Shown: in pieces, positions 1-7,299 of the stretch | Layout of the letters: every line of letters begins with the position of its first letter | How positions within the stretch are numbered: position 1 is the first letter of the stretch | Assembly: GCA_002452265.1 (NCBI GenBank) | Contig: DKEW01000084.1 | Coordinates: forward strand, 17,641 to 36,188 | Length of the DNA stretch: 18,548 bases | Direction of reading: 5' to 3' | Source: Pelobacter sp. UBA6812 | GTDB lineage: Bacteria > Desulfobacterota > Desulfuromonadia > Desulfuromonadales > Syntrophotaleaceae | Notes under the pieces: model-generated | Databases searched by the model: none | What the model was told of the DNA's origin: nothing | The model's input: only the letters and a program-made list of their open reading frames with translations | Made by a program: the position numbers and the translations under genes

Positions 1-546
1 TGCTTCGGTTTCCCGTTCAGGGTTGACGGAGGTAACGACATGAAGGTTATCATATTTACGAATGAGAGCTTCTGTCCGTAGCTTTTGCGCAAGCTGACCA
101 TGAGCCGCATCGACCAGAGCTGCGCCAAGCATGGTTTCCATATCACGAACCTCGTCCTTTGCCGGGGTCCCTATAGCACCGGCAACCGCTCCTACCAAAC
201 CACCCACCACCGCCACGGCTAAAATACCCAAGACGACAACCCCGCACCCAGCACCGCTACAGGACCCTCCGCTAAAGCCGGAAAGCACACCCACAAACCC
301 CTCGCCGGCCCCACGAAAAGCACCGGCGGGACGACTTTCGGCCGGCAATTCCAAAAGATCGGCCCGATTTGCCGTATAGGCCAAAACAGCGATCTTTTGA
401 TGTTGCAATCGGGCATGCAGATCAAAGGATGGCAGATTTCTGCTCTGCGCGTTTTCAAGGGGAGCACAACCAGCCGCCATGACCAGCCAGAAACAGGCCA
501 AACAACATGCAAATAAACGATACGGAAAAGAATGGAGGTCAGGCAT
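1..546 (-). CDS. Uncharacterised lipoprotein with glycine-zipper segment (partial, 3' end outside window)
   Basis: The frame is open for all 182 codons from an ATG at 546 to the window edge, so the C-terminus is missing. A Shine-Dalgarno AAGGA lies about 8 bases upstream of the ATG. Residues 1-26 look like a signal peptide (YRLF, then a hydrophobic stretch) ending in MAAGC, so Cys27 is a plausible lipidation site, although the -3 residue is Ala rather than Leu. Residues about 107-144 are rich in Gly, Ala and Val, with two cysteines (SCSGAGC) followed by a glycine-zipper-like hydrophobic run (VVGGLVGAVAGAIG). This could be a membrane-inserting hairpin. After it comes a soluble helical part. 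I do not recognise the family; it resembles, in general style, envelope lipoproteins with glycine-zipper hairpins. It is divergent from the downstream plus-strand genes. Gene reality is likely; function unknown. Confidence 0.75.
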   Translation of the reverse strand, partial: MPDLHSFPYRLFACCLACFWLVMAAGCAPLENAQSRNLPSFDLHARLQHQKIAVLAYTANRADLLELPAESRPAGAFRGAGEGFVGVLSGFSGGSCSGAGCGVVVLGILAVAVVGGLVGAVAGAIGTPAKDEVRDMETMLGAALVDAAHGQLAQKLRTEALIRKYDNLHVVTSVNPERETEA

Positions 547-800
547 AGCGATTTCCTTCACAGGAAGCATTTGCTATCCGCTATCACGCTGTGAACCCCT
601 ATGGGATTCTATCTCTATTGTGAATTAATTAGTCCAAGAGTAAAGGGCCTGGCGAAGAAAATTCAGCCAATCCTTATCCGTTAGCAACGATCTCAAACCG
701 CTAAAATAGCGTAATTTGATGAGCAAAATACGGTCTGGAAACTTGTGTGCTTCGTAACGTTTATGTCAGAATGCGCAATGCAAAAGCCTGAGGTACTGCA
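547..800. other. Divergent intergenic region, left part
   Basis: About 250 bases between the lipoprotein start and the palindrome pair, with no convincing coding frame. It should hold the lipoprotein promoter on the minus strand, but the best candidates I see (for example TTTACT, 16 bases, CACAAT, reading leftward around 613-645) match the consensus poorly. A short CGCTA/TAGCG hairpin is at 699-711. Nothing else stands out. Confidence 0.5.
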
Positions 801-849
801 GCTTGTACAAACGCCAAAAAATCTGCTATTCTCCAACGTTTGTACAAGC
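801..849. promoter_or_regulatory. Dual TTGTACAA operator (13-bp perfect inverted repeat)
   Basis: GCTTGTACAAACG at 801-813 and its exact reverse complement at 837-849 are separated by 23 bases. Each arm itself contains the 8-bp palindrome TTGTACAA (803-810 and 840-847), with centres 37 bases apart, about 3.5 helical turns. The left copy overlaps the candidate -35 and the right copy covers the expected transcription start of the UPF0237 gene. This arrangement suggests a repressor binding two sites. The TNGT...ACNA shape is typical of FadR-type GntR regulators, but the binding protein is not known and no regulator gene is adjacent. Confidence 0.6.
803..832 (+). promoter_or_regulatory. Candidate sigma70 promoter of the UPF0237-UPF0210 operon
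   Basis: A -35-like TTGTAC (803-808) is separated by 18 bases from TATTCT (827-832). The -10 is preceded by TG one base away (TGCTATTCT), an extended -10 form. The expected start point is near 839, leaving a leader of about 80 bases before the ATG at 918. Both boxes match the consensus only partly; the extended -10 and the flanking palindromes support the call. Confidence 0.5.
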
Positions 850-917
850 CGCTACGATATAAGATAATCGTCACGCACATTGCTCACAATTTCTTAATAT
901 TACAAAAAGGAAAACGC

Positions 918-1196
918 ATGTCATCGAGTCGTTTTGTTATCACAGTCATCGGACTGGACAGGGTAGGTATCGTGGCGGGCATAAGCCGGGTCATGGCCGA
1001 ACATAGTGCCAATATAGCGGACATCCGGCAGACCATCATGAACGACCTGTTCACCATGATCATGCTGGCCGAGGTCAAAGGGGAAAACGTTGACCTGTCG
1101 GCCTTTCAGGAAGCCATGTCGGCCATCGGCAAAGAACTGGGCGTGCAGGTTATCGTGCAGCATGAAGATGTTTTCCGCTTCATGCACAGAATCTAG
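918..1196 (+). CDS. ACT-domain protein, UPF0237 family
   Basis: A 92-residue protein that is a single ACT domain. Residues 4-20 (FVITVIGLDRVGIVAGI) carry the typical first strand, a DxVGIVA loop and the start of the first helix; the second beta-alpha unit follows with IADIRQTIMNDLFTMIML. ACT domains usually bind amino acids or other small ligands and dimerise. UPF0237 proteins are about 90 residues, so it is full length. The ATG at 918 was chosen because AAAAAGG lies 7 bases upstream and the ACT strand begins right after it; an upstream in-frame TTG at 840 falls within the operator. It lies 11 bases before the UPF0210 gene, an established pairing. Inference: it senses a ligand and controls or partners the UPF0210 protein. 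Confidence 0.9.
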   Translation: MSSSRFVITVIGLDRVGIVAGISRVMAEHSANIADIRQTIMNDLFTMIMLAEVKGENVDLSAFQEAMSAIGKELGVQVIVQHEDVFRFMHRI

Positions 1197-1207
1197 GGGG
1201 CTCATCC

Positions 1208-2569
1208 ATGCTTATCCATCCGGAAGAGATCCTTGAAACCATCAATATGGTGACCAATGAACACCTGGATATCAGGACAGTCACCATGGGCATCAACCTG
1301 CGCGGTTGCAGCCATCCCGACATCAAGATCTTCAACGAGAATATCTATACCCGAATTCAGCGCTGCGCCGAAAACCTGGTAAAGACCACCGAAGACATCC
1401 AGAACCTGTACGGCATCCCCATCATCAACAAGCGGATCTCCGTGACCCCTATTGCCATTGTGGCTGAGAGCTGCCATGCCGACGATTACTGTTCCGTGGC
1501 AGAGACCCTGGACCGCGCAGCGCAGGAAGCGGGCATTGACTTTATCGGTGGGTTCAGCGCCCTGGTGCAAAAGGGCATGACCCCCGGCGATCTGAAGCTC
1601 ATAAACTCCATCCCGCAGGCTCTTGCGACAACAAAAAAGGTCTGTTCATCCATCAACGTGGCAACCACCAAGGCCGGCATCAACATGGATGCCGTGGCCA
1701 TGATGGGACACATTATCAAACGTACGGCGGAGTTGACTGGCGATCGTGCAGGCATCGGTTGTGCGAAGCTGGTGGTGTTTGCCAACGCGCCCGATGACAA
1801 CCCCTTTATGGCCGGGGCTTTCCACGGTATCGGCGAACCGGACTGCGTGATCAATGTCGGCGTCAGCGGTCCCGGAGTGGTCAATTCCGCAGTGCGCGCG
1901 CTGCAGAATCCCAACCTGGGTGATATCTCGGAATGCATTAAAAAGACCGCTTTCAAAATCACCCGCATGGGAGAAATGGTGGGCAAAGAAGTGGCCCGCA
2001 GGCTTAACGCCCAATTCGGCGTGCTCGACCTTTCTTTGGCGCCGACCCCGGCGGTCGGCGACAGCGTCGCGGCCATTCTTGAGGCCATGGGGCTGGAAAG
2101 CTGCGGCACCCACGGCACCACCGCGGCGCTGGCTCTGCTCAATGATGCGGTTAAAAAAGGCGGCGCCATGGCCTCATCGTCCGTGGGCGGACTCAGCGGT
2201 GCGTTCATCCCGGTCAGCGAAGATCAGGACATGATCCGCGCTGTGCAGCGGGGTTCCCTCTCTCTCGACAAGCTCGAGGCCATGACCTGTGTCTGCTCCG
2301 TCGGCCTGGACATGATTGCCGTGCCTGGCGACACCTCACCCGCCACCATTTCAGCCATCATCGCCGATGAAATGGCTATCGGCATGATCAACAAGAAAAC
2401 CACCGCCGTGCGCATCATCCCCGCACCGGGAACCAAGGTAGGAGACATGATCGAGTTCGGCGGCTTGCTCGGCACCGCGCCGGTCATGCCGGTGCACAAT
2501 TTCAGTTCTGAAGTGTTCATCGGCCGCGGCGGAAAAATCCCCGCGCCGATCCAGGCCCTGACCAACTAA
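1208..2569 (+). CDS. UPF0210 / DUF711 family protein (PFL-like fold), function unknown
   Basis: A 453-residue soluble protein matching the usual length of UPF0210 (DUF711, often named PFL family protein). Recognisable conserved stretches are RTVTMGINLRGC (23-34), NKRISVTPIAIVAE (about 74-87), a central segment with ANAPDDNPFMAGAFHG and VGVSGPGVV, and a Gly-rich C-terminus, FIGRGGKIPAPI. From memory, a streptococcal homologue has a fold related to pyruvate formate-lyase. However, the classic glycyl-radical motif RVxGY is not visible here and no radical-SAM activase is adjacent, so a radical mechanism should not be assumed. The ATG at 1208 has a GGGGG-type ribosome site just before it. It is cotranscribed with the ACT-domain gene and followed by a strong terminator. 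The biochemical role is not established. Confidence 0.92.
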   Translation: MLIHPEEILETINMVTNEHLDIRTVTMGINLRGCSHPDIKIFNENIYTRIQRCAENLVKTTEDIQNLYGIPIINKRISVTPIAIVAESCHADDYCSVAETLDRAAQEAGIDFIGGFSALVQKGMTPGDLKLINSIPQALATTKKVCSSINVATTKAGINMDAVAMMGHIIKRTAELTGDRAGIGCAKLVVFANAPDDNPFMAGAFHGIGEPDCVINVGVSGPGVVNSAVRALQNPNLGDISECIKKTAFKITRMGEMVGKEVARRLNAQFGVLDLSLAPTPAVGDSVAAILEAMGLESCGTHGTTAALALLNDAVKKGGAMASSSVGGLSGAFIPVSEDQDMIRAVQRGSLSLDKLEAMTCVCSVGLDMIAVPGDTSPATISAIIADEMAIGMINKKTTAVRIIPAPGTKVGDMIEFGGLLGTAPVMPVHNFSSEVFIGRGGKIPAPIQALTN

Positions 2570-2590
2570 AGAAGTTTTATACAGTCTAAG

Positions 2591-2630
2591 AAAATAAAGG
2601 CTTAGCCGAAACCGGCTAACCCTTTATTTT
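2591..2630. terminator. Bidirectional intrinsic terminator
   Basis: AAATAAAGG-C-TTAGCCG (2592-2608) pairs with CGGCTAA-C-CCTTTATTT (2613-2629) around an AAAC loop. This is a 16-pair stem with one C-C mismatch, followed by a T-rich run on the plus strand and by TTTTCTT on the minus strand. It ends the UPF0210 operon on one side and the tRNA-Leu transcript on the other. Confidence 0.85.
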
Positions 2631-2635
2631 TATTA

Positions 2636-2722
2636 TGGTACCCGGGACGAGAATCGAACTCGTACAGCCAAAAGGCCGAGGGATTTTAAGTCCCTTGCGT
2701 CTACCAGTTCCGCCACCCGGGC
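2636..2722 (-). tRNA. tRNA-Leu (anticodon UAA)
   Basis: An 87-nt class II tRNA including an encoded CCA end (2636-2638). The acceptor stem is GCCCGGG/CCCGGGT with discriminator A. The D arm carries GGCGGAACTGGTAGACGC. The anticodon stem AGGGA/TCCCT encloses loop CTTAAAA, giving UAA. There is a long variable arm and a T arm with GTTCGATTC. It lies 46 bases downstream of mqnA on the same strand and runs into the shared terminator. No integrase or att-like direct repeat is seen. Confidence 0.97.
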
Positions 2723-2768
2723 TTGTTTATGAAATGGAGACCAATATTAGTGGATTAGGGCCTTAGCG

Positions 2769-3602
2769 TCAACTCAAAAGGCAGGATTGAAAAAAATTCA
2801 ATTGAGGAAGTTCTTGCAGGAGTCGATGTTTGACTGCCAATTGGAAAAAGTGCTCCAGTCCCTGTCTATGCCGATCGGTAAAGTGGTATGACATACTGCG
2901 CCAATATGCCGCAAGTCGCTCTCGCCCCATCCAGGCTGCTTCCGGCCGTTGGCTGGCAAGTTGATCCAGATCTGATAAGGCGCGATCCAGGGACTGCTGC
3001 AATTGAAGATAGAATGCAGACAACGCTTGTGCTTTGTGCTGGATGGCATCACGATGGATCATCCACAGGGCGAACACAAACGGCAATCCGGTATATTGCC
3101 ACCAAAGTTGGCCTAGGTCATAAACATAAGGCACGTCAATATACATAGCTGCCTTGAGGGCACGATCACCGATAAGCAGACCACTGCCACCTGCGGCAAT
3201 AATTTCCTCCACCGATTGTTTATCGCAAGGCATTTCGCACAGAGGGAAACCGTAGAATTCCAAGCACAGAAGGCGTAGTAAATTTATGGAAGTGGCCGAT
3301 TCACCGGTCATTGCTACCGGAACATCAGTCAGCTTTTCCAGAGATCTGGATGCGAATAGCAAAACACTTTGAACCGGGCCACTGGAACTGATGCACAGAT
3401 CTTGCAGCAAGCCGTAGTTGCGCCAATTGCGACCGTATTCGAACGTGGATGACGGGCTAAGATCAATCTTGCCTTGAGCAAGCAACGCATTGAGTTCCGA
3501 CGGAACACCCCCATGAATCTTGCCATGAAAGCCGAAATCCATAAGATAATGAAAAAAAGGTGCGCAGTTGGCATAAGCAATATGCCCTACCCGCAAATTC
3601 AT
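2769..3602 (-). CDS. mqnA: Chorismate dehydratase, menaquinone (futalosine) pathway
   Basis: A 277-residue soluble protein of the MqnA/periplasmic-binding-like fold. MqnA removes water from chorismate to give 3-enolpyruvoyl-benzoate, the first committed step of the futalosine route to menaquinone. Family features seen are the N-terminal RVGHIAYANCAPF, a ligand-loop STFEYGRN (52-59), GPVQSVLLF (75-83) and, further on, GLLIGDRALKA and PFVFALW. Length is normal for the family. MqnD is a homologue of similar fold, but the GPVxSVLLF stretch favours MqnA. The ATG overlaps the stop of the TolC-like gene as ATGA, so translation is probably coupled. The other mqn genes are not in the window. Confidence 0.88.
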   Translation of the reverse strand: MNLRVGHIAYANCAPFFHYLMDFGFHGKIHGGVPSELNALLAQGKIDLSPSSTFEYGRNWRNYGLLQDLCISSSGPVQSVLLFASRSLEKLTDVPVAMTGESATSINLLRLLCLEFYGFPLCEMPCDKQSVEEIIAAGGSGLLIGDRALKAAMYIDVPYVYDLGQLWWQYTGLPFVFALWMIHRDAIQHKAQALSAFYLQLQQSLDRALSDLDQLASQRPEAAWMGRERLAAYWRSMSYHFTDRHRQGLEHFFQLAVKHRLLQELPQLNFFQSCLLS

Positions 3603-5125
3603 GGCTCCAAACCAAGCAGGGACTGCGATTCATCATCAAAATCACCGATGAAGCGTACGTGTTCTTCTTCAAGCAGGCGTCCGGTAACTTTTAAATATTC
3701 GGTCACGGATTTATTATAATCCGACAACGCAGCGGCATGATCCGTCTGCGCCAAGGCATAATCCTCCTCCCCCTCCAGCACCTGTCGGGTAGTCGCCAGG
3801 CCAACCTCTTTACGCTTAAGCAGGGTCCGCAACTTTTCTTCGGCAAAAGCCATACCGCTGGCGGTGACATCGATTTTCTTGCGACTTACCAGCAGCAACC
3901 GGATAGCGGCCTGAACCTCGGTATATACCTGATTTTTCAACTGTCCCAGTTGGGCCTGTCGGCCTTTGCGTTCAAATTCGCTACGCCGGTATTCGTGGCG
4001 GGCTTCGCGATTCCCCAAGGGATAGGACAGAGTCAGACCGATTTCCCAATTGCGAAACCGATCGGAACCGAGATCGTCAAGATCGTCGCTATATTCCTGA
4101 CCAAGGCCTGCATGCCCATAGCTGGCGGCCAAGTCGAGTGCCGGCAAAATGGCATTGCGGGCAATCCGACTTTGCAACTCCAGTCGCTCGATATTACGTA
4201 GACGCCGTTGCACATCAGGGCGCTTAACAAGGGCCTGCCGGTAACCTTCCGACAGGTCGGCCTTGACCTCGGGAATACCGACCTGATCTTCAGCAAGAGA
4301 AATCTCACCTTGTATGTTCAGCAGCAGTGCAATGCCGTCAATGCCATCCTGATACTCACGCTCTGCATCCAGAAGATCCCGCTCCCGTTGTTTAAGTCCG
4401 AATTCGGCCTCGAGTTCATCAACTCTGGCCAAAACCCCGGCCTTGACCCTGGCACGGTTTTCTTTAAGAAGGGTTGCAGCCAAGGCCACGGATGCTTCCC
4501 GATAACGCAGATTATCACGCAATCGCAGTACTTCAAAATAGGCGTCACGCGTATCGGCCAAAGTGAGAAAAGCCGTTTCCCGAAGGTCTTCTATGGCTAT
4601 ATCGCGACCCTTGACTGCAAACAGGATATCCTGTTCGGTTACCGTACTGCCGAACCCCTTGAGAAGCGGCTGAACCAGGCTGAAGGTCAGCGTACTATCG
4701 TAAGATGGATTAAGTCCTGGTGCTGGTTCCTGATCGGAGCGCAGGTTGATGAACTCGAGGTTCAGATCGGCGCCAGTAGGCAGTTTTTGGGTAAGCCCCA
4801 GATTGAAGCGACGATAACGCTCTTTCGATTGGGCGCTGTAAAATTGCAGGTTAAGCCGTTGACGACTTTCGCCTTCGGCATACTCCAGTCCCAAAGTTGG
4901 ATCATAGAGGCCGTAGGCTTTATTAATTTCGGCGTCGCTGGCTCGTGTATCGTACTGCTGGGCCTGTAAATCAAGGTTGCGCTCAAGGGCCAGGCGTTGG
5001 GCCTCCGCCAAAGTCAATTGCAAAACGTTGGGAGGTGATTGAATATCTAGTTGACTAGGGGATTGCGCTGCAGCCGGCAGACATGCCAACAACAGAAAAA
5101 CCGAAATCACAAAAACATAACGCAT
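3599..5125 (-). CDS. TolC-like outer membrane efflux protein
   Basis: A 508-residue protein of the outer membrane factor (TolC/OEP) family. These form trimeric channels with long periplasmic helices and act with efflux pumps or type I secretion systems. A signal peptide occupies residues 1-20 (cleavage after PAAA). A Cys15 within LLLAC could instead mean a lipoprotein, but the sequence context is not a classic lipobox. Two OEP repeats follow: LTLAEAQRLALERN near the N-terminus, long coiled-coil helices, then the second repeat beginning about residue 290 with YRQALVKRPDVQRRLRNIE. The ATG at 5125 was preferred to a TTG at 5137 because it starts the signal peptide directly; the ribosome site (GGGGG, 6 bases away) is weak. 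No membrane-fusion or RND/ABC pump gene is adjacent, so the partner is unknown. The stop overlaps mqnA. Confidence 0.88.
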   Translation of the reverse strand: MRYVFVISVFLLLACLPAAAQSPSQLDIQSPPNVLQLTLAEAQRLALERNLDLQAQQYDTRASDAEINKAYGLYDPTLGLEYAEGESRQRLNLQFYSAQSKERYRRFNLGLTQKLPTGADLNLEFINLRSDQEPAPGLNPSYDSTLTFSLVQPLLKGFGSTVTEQDILFAVKGRDIAIEDLRETAFLTLADTRDAYFEVLRLRDNLRYREASVALAATLLKENRARVKAGVLARVDELEAEFGLKQRERDLLDAEREYQDGIDGIALLLNIQGEISLAEDQVGIPEVKADLSEGYRQALVKRPDVQRRLRNIERLELQSRIARNAILPALDLAASYGHAGLGQEYSDDLDDLGSDRFRNWEIGLTLSYPLGNREARHEYRRSEFERKGRQAQLGQLKNQVYTEVQAAIRLLLVSRKKIDVTASGMAFAEEKLRTLLKRKEVGLATTRQVLEGEEDYALAQTDHAAALSDYNKSVTEYLKVTGRLLEEEHVRFIGDFDDESQSLLGLEP

Positions 5126-5163
5126 ATAAGCCCCCAATATAAATATTCTAGTAGATACAGCAA

Positions 5164-5186
5164 GGGCCGGGCACGCCGCCCGGCCC
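5164..5186 (-). terminator. GC-rich hairpin after accC, possible terminator
   Basis: GGGCCGGGC (5164-5172) and GCCCGGCCC (5178-5186) form a perfect 9-bp stem with a 5-base loop, 47 bases downstream of the accC stop. On the minus strand it is followed by TTGCTGTATCT, which is only moderately T-rich. It could be a weak intrinsic terminator or an RNA-stabilising 3' hairpin of the acc transcript. Confidence 0.45.
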
Positions 5187-5232
5187 GCGCCAGTCCATCA
5201 AAACTCGCGACACCAACTTGGTGCGCGACGGA

Positions 5233-6570
5233 TTAGAATACCAGATTTTCCATGAAACTGGTGTTGACCGCACCTTCTTTGAATTCCTTGTTTTGCATAA
5301 TGCGTTTGTGCAGCTGAATACTGGTGCGAATACCGCCGATTATATACTCATCGAGAGCCCTTCCCATACGCTGGATGGCCTCTTCGCGGGTGTCGGCATG
5401 CACGATCAGCTTGGCCACCATGGAGTCGTAGTGGGGCAAAACCGTGTATTGATCATAGACCGCACTGTCCACGCGCACACCGAGTCCGCCGGGAGTATGA
5501 TATCCCTCTATTTTTCCCGGGGAAGGAGTAAATTTAAAGGGGTGCTCTGCATTGATCCGACATTCTATGGCGTGGCCTTTGATCTGGATATCCGATTGTT
5601 TGTACCTCAGTGGCAGCCCTGCGGCGGAACGAATCTGCTCCTTGATGATATCGACACCGGTGACCATTTCGGTAACCGGATGTTCAACCTGCACACGGGT
5701 ATTCATTTCCATGAAATAAAAATCACCGTTGCCATCGAGCAAAAACTCCATAGTCCCAACACTGGAATAATTGCACGATTTGGCCGCTGCAACGGCGCAA
5801 TCGCCCATGCGTTTGCGCTGTTCTTCCGTCAATACGGGACAAGGGGCCTCTTCAAGGAGCTTTTGATGACGCCGTTGTATGGAGCAATCACGTTCACCAA
5901 GGTGAATGACGTTGCCATGTTTGTCAGCCAGGATCTGCACCTCAACGTGGCGCGGATTTTGACAATATTTTTCGATATAAACTTCCGGGTTACCGAAACC
6001 GGCCTGAGCTTCTGAACGCGCTGCGGCGAAGGCATTGGCCAAAGACGCCGGGGAGTGAACGACTTTCATACCGCGCCCACCACCACCAGCCGTGGCCTTA
6101 ATAATTACCGGATAACCGATACCATCTGCTATCTGGCGGGCCTGCTCGACCGTAGGAACACCTTCGGTAGTTCCGGGCAGAATAGGTACTCCGGCCTTGG
6201 TAACGGTCTGGCGAGCGCTGATTTTATCGCCCATCAGTCGCATATTTTCCGGCGAAGGGCCGATGAAGGTAATGCCACATTCTTCGCAAATTTCTGCGAA
6301 TTCGGCGTTTTCAGCGAGGAACCCGTATCCGGGATGAATAGCCTCGGCATCGGAAACCTCAGCGGCACTGATGATGGCCTTAATATTGAGATAGCTTGCC
6401 GCGCTGGGTGCCGGCCCGATACAGATGCTTTCATCCGCCATTTTGACATGCAGGGACTCAGAGTCCACATCGGAATGCACCGCAACGGTTTTAATGCCCA
6501 GTTCCTTACAGGCTCGGATGATACGCAGGGCGATTTCGCCACGATTGGCAATGAGTATCTTGTGAAACAT
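5233..6570 (-). CDS. accC: Biotin carboxylase subunit of acetyl-CoA carboxylase
   Basis: A 445-residue cytoplasmic enzyme that uses ATP and bicarbonate to carboxylate biotin on AccB, the first half-reaction of malonyl-CoA synthesis for fatty acids. The three expected parts are visible: an N-terminal domain beginning FHKILIANRGEIALRIIRAC, the ATP-grasp core with the glycine loop AGGGGRGM (161-168), RHVEVQ (207-212), ERDCSIQRR (226-234) and the catalytic stretch EMNTRVQVEHPVTE (288-301), then the C-terminal domain with HAIECRINAEHP. Length is standard. ATG 6570 is preceded by AGGAG about 11 bases upstream. It follows accB after 172 bases and presumably shares its transcript. AccA and AccD are not in the window. 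Confidence 0.97.
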   Translation of the reverse strand: MFHKILIANRGEIALRIIRACKELGIKTVAVHSDVDSESLHVKMADESICIGPAPSAASYLNIKAIISAAEVSDAEAIHPGYGFLAENAEFAEICEECGITFIGPSPENMRLMGDKISARQTVTKAGVPILPGTTEGVPTVEQARQIADGIGYPVIIKATAGGGGRGMKVVHSPASLANAFAAARSEAQAGFGNPEVYIEKYCQNPRHVEVQILADKHGNVIHLGERDCSIQRRHQKLLEEAPCPVLTEEQRKRMGDCAVAAAKSCNYSSVGTMEFLLDGNGDFYFMEMNTRVQVEHPVTEMVTGVDIIKEQIRSAAGLPLRYKQSDIQIKGHAIECRINAEHPFKFTPSPGKIEGYHTPGGLGVRVDSAVYDQYTVLPHYDSMVAKLIVHADTREEAIQRMGRALDEYIIGGIRTSIQLHKRIMQNKEFKEGAVNTSFMENLVF

Positions 6571-6592
6571 GGGAATAACGACTCCTGATGCG

Positions 6593-6612
6593 ATCCGCCC
6601 GCCGGGGCGGAT
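6593..6612. repeat. Stem-loop in the accB-accC gap
   Basis: ATCCGCCC (6593-6600) and GGGCGGAT (6605-6612) form an 8-bp perfect stem with loop GCCG. It sits shortly upstream of the accC ribosome site on the minus transcript and lacks a T-run, so it is not a normal terminator. It might be an RNA processing or stability element between the two cistrons. The rest of the 172-base gap shows no coding frame. Confidence 0.4.
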
Positions 6613-6742
6613 AACCTAGAGGCTGCCTTACGTGCGGCTTTTAACCGGACTGGTCGAAGTTTCGTGCAGCACTTGCAACGGCGGCAACACTGCTATCGAG
6701 AGAGACAGACCGAAACCCACGGGGCACGAACGGGCTTCCGAT

Positions 6743-7207
6743 TTATATGGGCTCAACCAGAAACAACGGATCCCCATACTCGACAGGTTGGGCATTTTCC
6801 TTGAGGATTTTTACAATCCTGCATTTAAAGTCAGCCTCAACTTCGTTCATGAGTTTCATGGCTTCAATAATACAGAGAGTTTGACCTTTTTCGACAACAG
6901 TACCAATTTCAACATAGTTGTCCGAATCTGGTGACGGTGCCCGGTAGAAGGTTCCGACAATAGGCGATTCGATGGTTTCAAAGCCATCCTCCATCGACTC
7001 CACAGGGGCAACCGCTGCAACAGGCTCTGCGGATGCAGGCGCAGCAGGCGCACTCATGACCACAGGAGGTGCAGCCATAGCCGGCGCGGCAGCAACAACC
7101 TGGCCGCGACGGATAACAATACGTTCTTCTCCCTGCTCCCACTCAAATTCACTAATATCGGTAGTGGTTACCATTTTGATCAGGGTTCTCAGATCTTTGA
7201 TATCCAT
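6743..7207 (-). CDS. accB: Biotin carboxyl carrier protein of acetyl-CoA carboxylase
   Basis: A 154-residue protein carrying the biotin that shuttles CO2 from AccC to the carboxyltransferase. It has the classical three parts: an N-terminal domain (1-35), a flexible Ala/Pro-rich linker (about 38-72), and a biotinyl domain (about 78-154). The biotinylated lysine is Lys118 in EAMKLM (115-120), with the usual SPIVGTFYRAPSP loop (81-93). Length is typical. Start ATG 7207 has a strong AAGGAGG site 9 bases upstream. It lies upstream of accC in the common accBC order and 92 bases after the M24 peptidase gene. Confidence 0.97.
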   Translation of the reverse strand: MDIKDLRTLIKMVTTTDISEFEWEQGEERIVIRRGQVVAAAPAMAAPPVVMSAPAAPASAEPVAAVAPVESMEDGFETIESPIVGTFYRAPSPDSDNYVEIGTVVEKGQTLCIIEAMKLMNEVEADFKCRIVKILKENAQPVEYGDPLFLVEPI

Positions 7208-7299
7208 AAGGACTAGCCTCCTTGCACCAAATGTAAAGTATTTACGACTGAAGGATAGTTCTTCCTCCCTGCCCTTGCAGCCGTTACGTCTTAATATGT

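Noticed and set aside
219..512. A 97-codon minus-strand frame at the left edge
   Set aside because: It lies in a different frame from the lipoprotein, which has a better ribosome site, a signal peptide, and an open frame across the whole region.
840..917. Longer UPF0237 protein starting at a TTG at 840
   Set aside because: The start falls inside the operator at the predicted transcription start, has no ribosome site, and the added residues are not part of the ACT domain.
1486..2208. A 240-codon minus-strand frame opposite the UPF0210 gene
   Set aside because: Antisense shadow of a strongly conserved gene; composition and lack of ribosome site do not support it.
2636..2722. tRNA-Leu as an integration site for a mobile element
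   Set aside because: No integrase, no duplicated tRNA 3' end and ordinary core genes on both sides.
4208..4969. A 253-codon plus-strand frame opposite the TolC-like gene
   Set aside because: Shadow of a clear outer membrane factor gene; no family features.
5218..6015. A 265-codon plus-strand frame opposite accC
   Set aside because: Shadow of biotin carboxylase, whose motifs are all on the minus strand.
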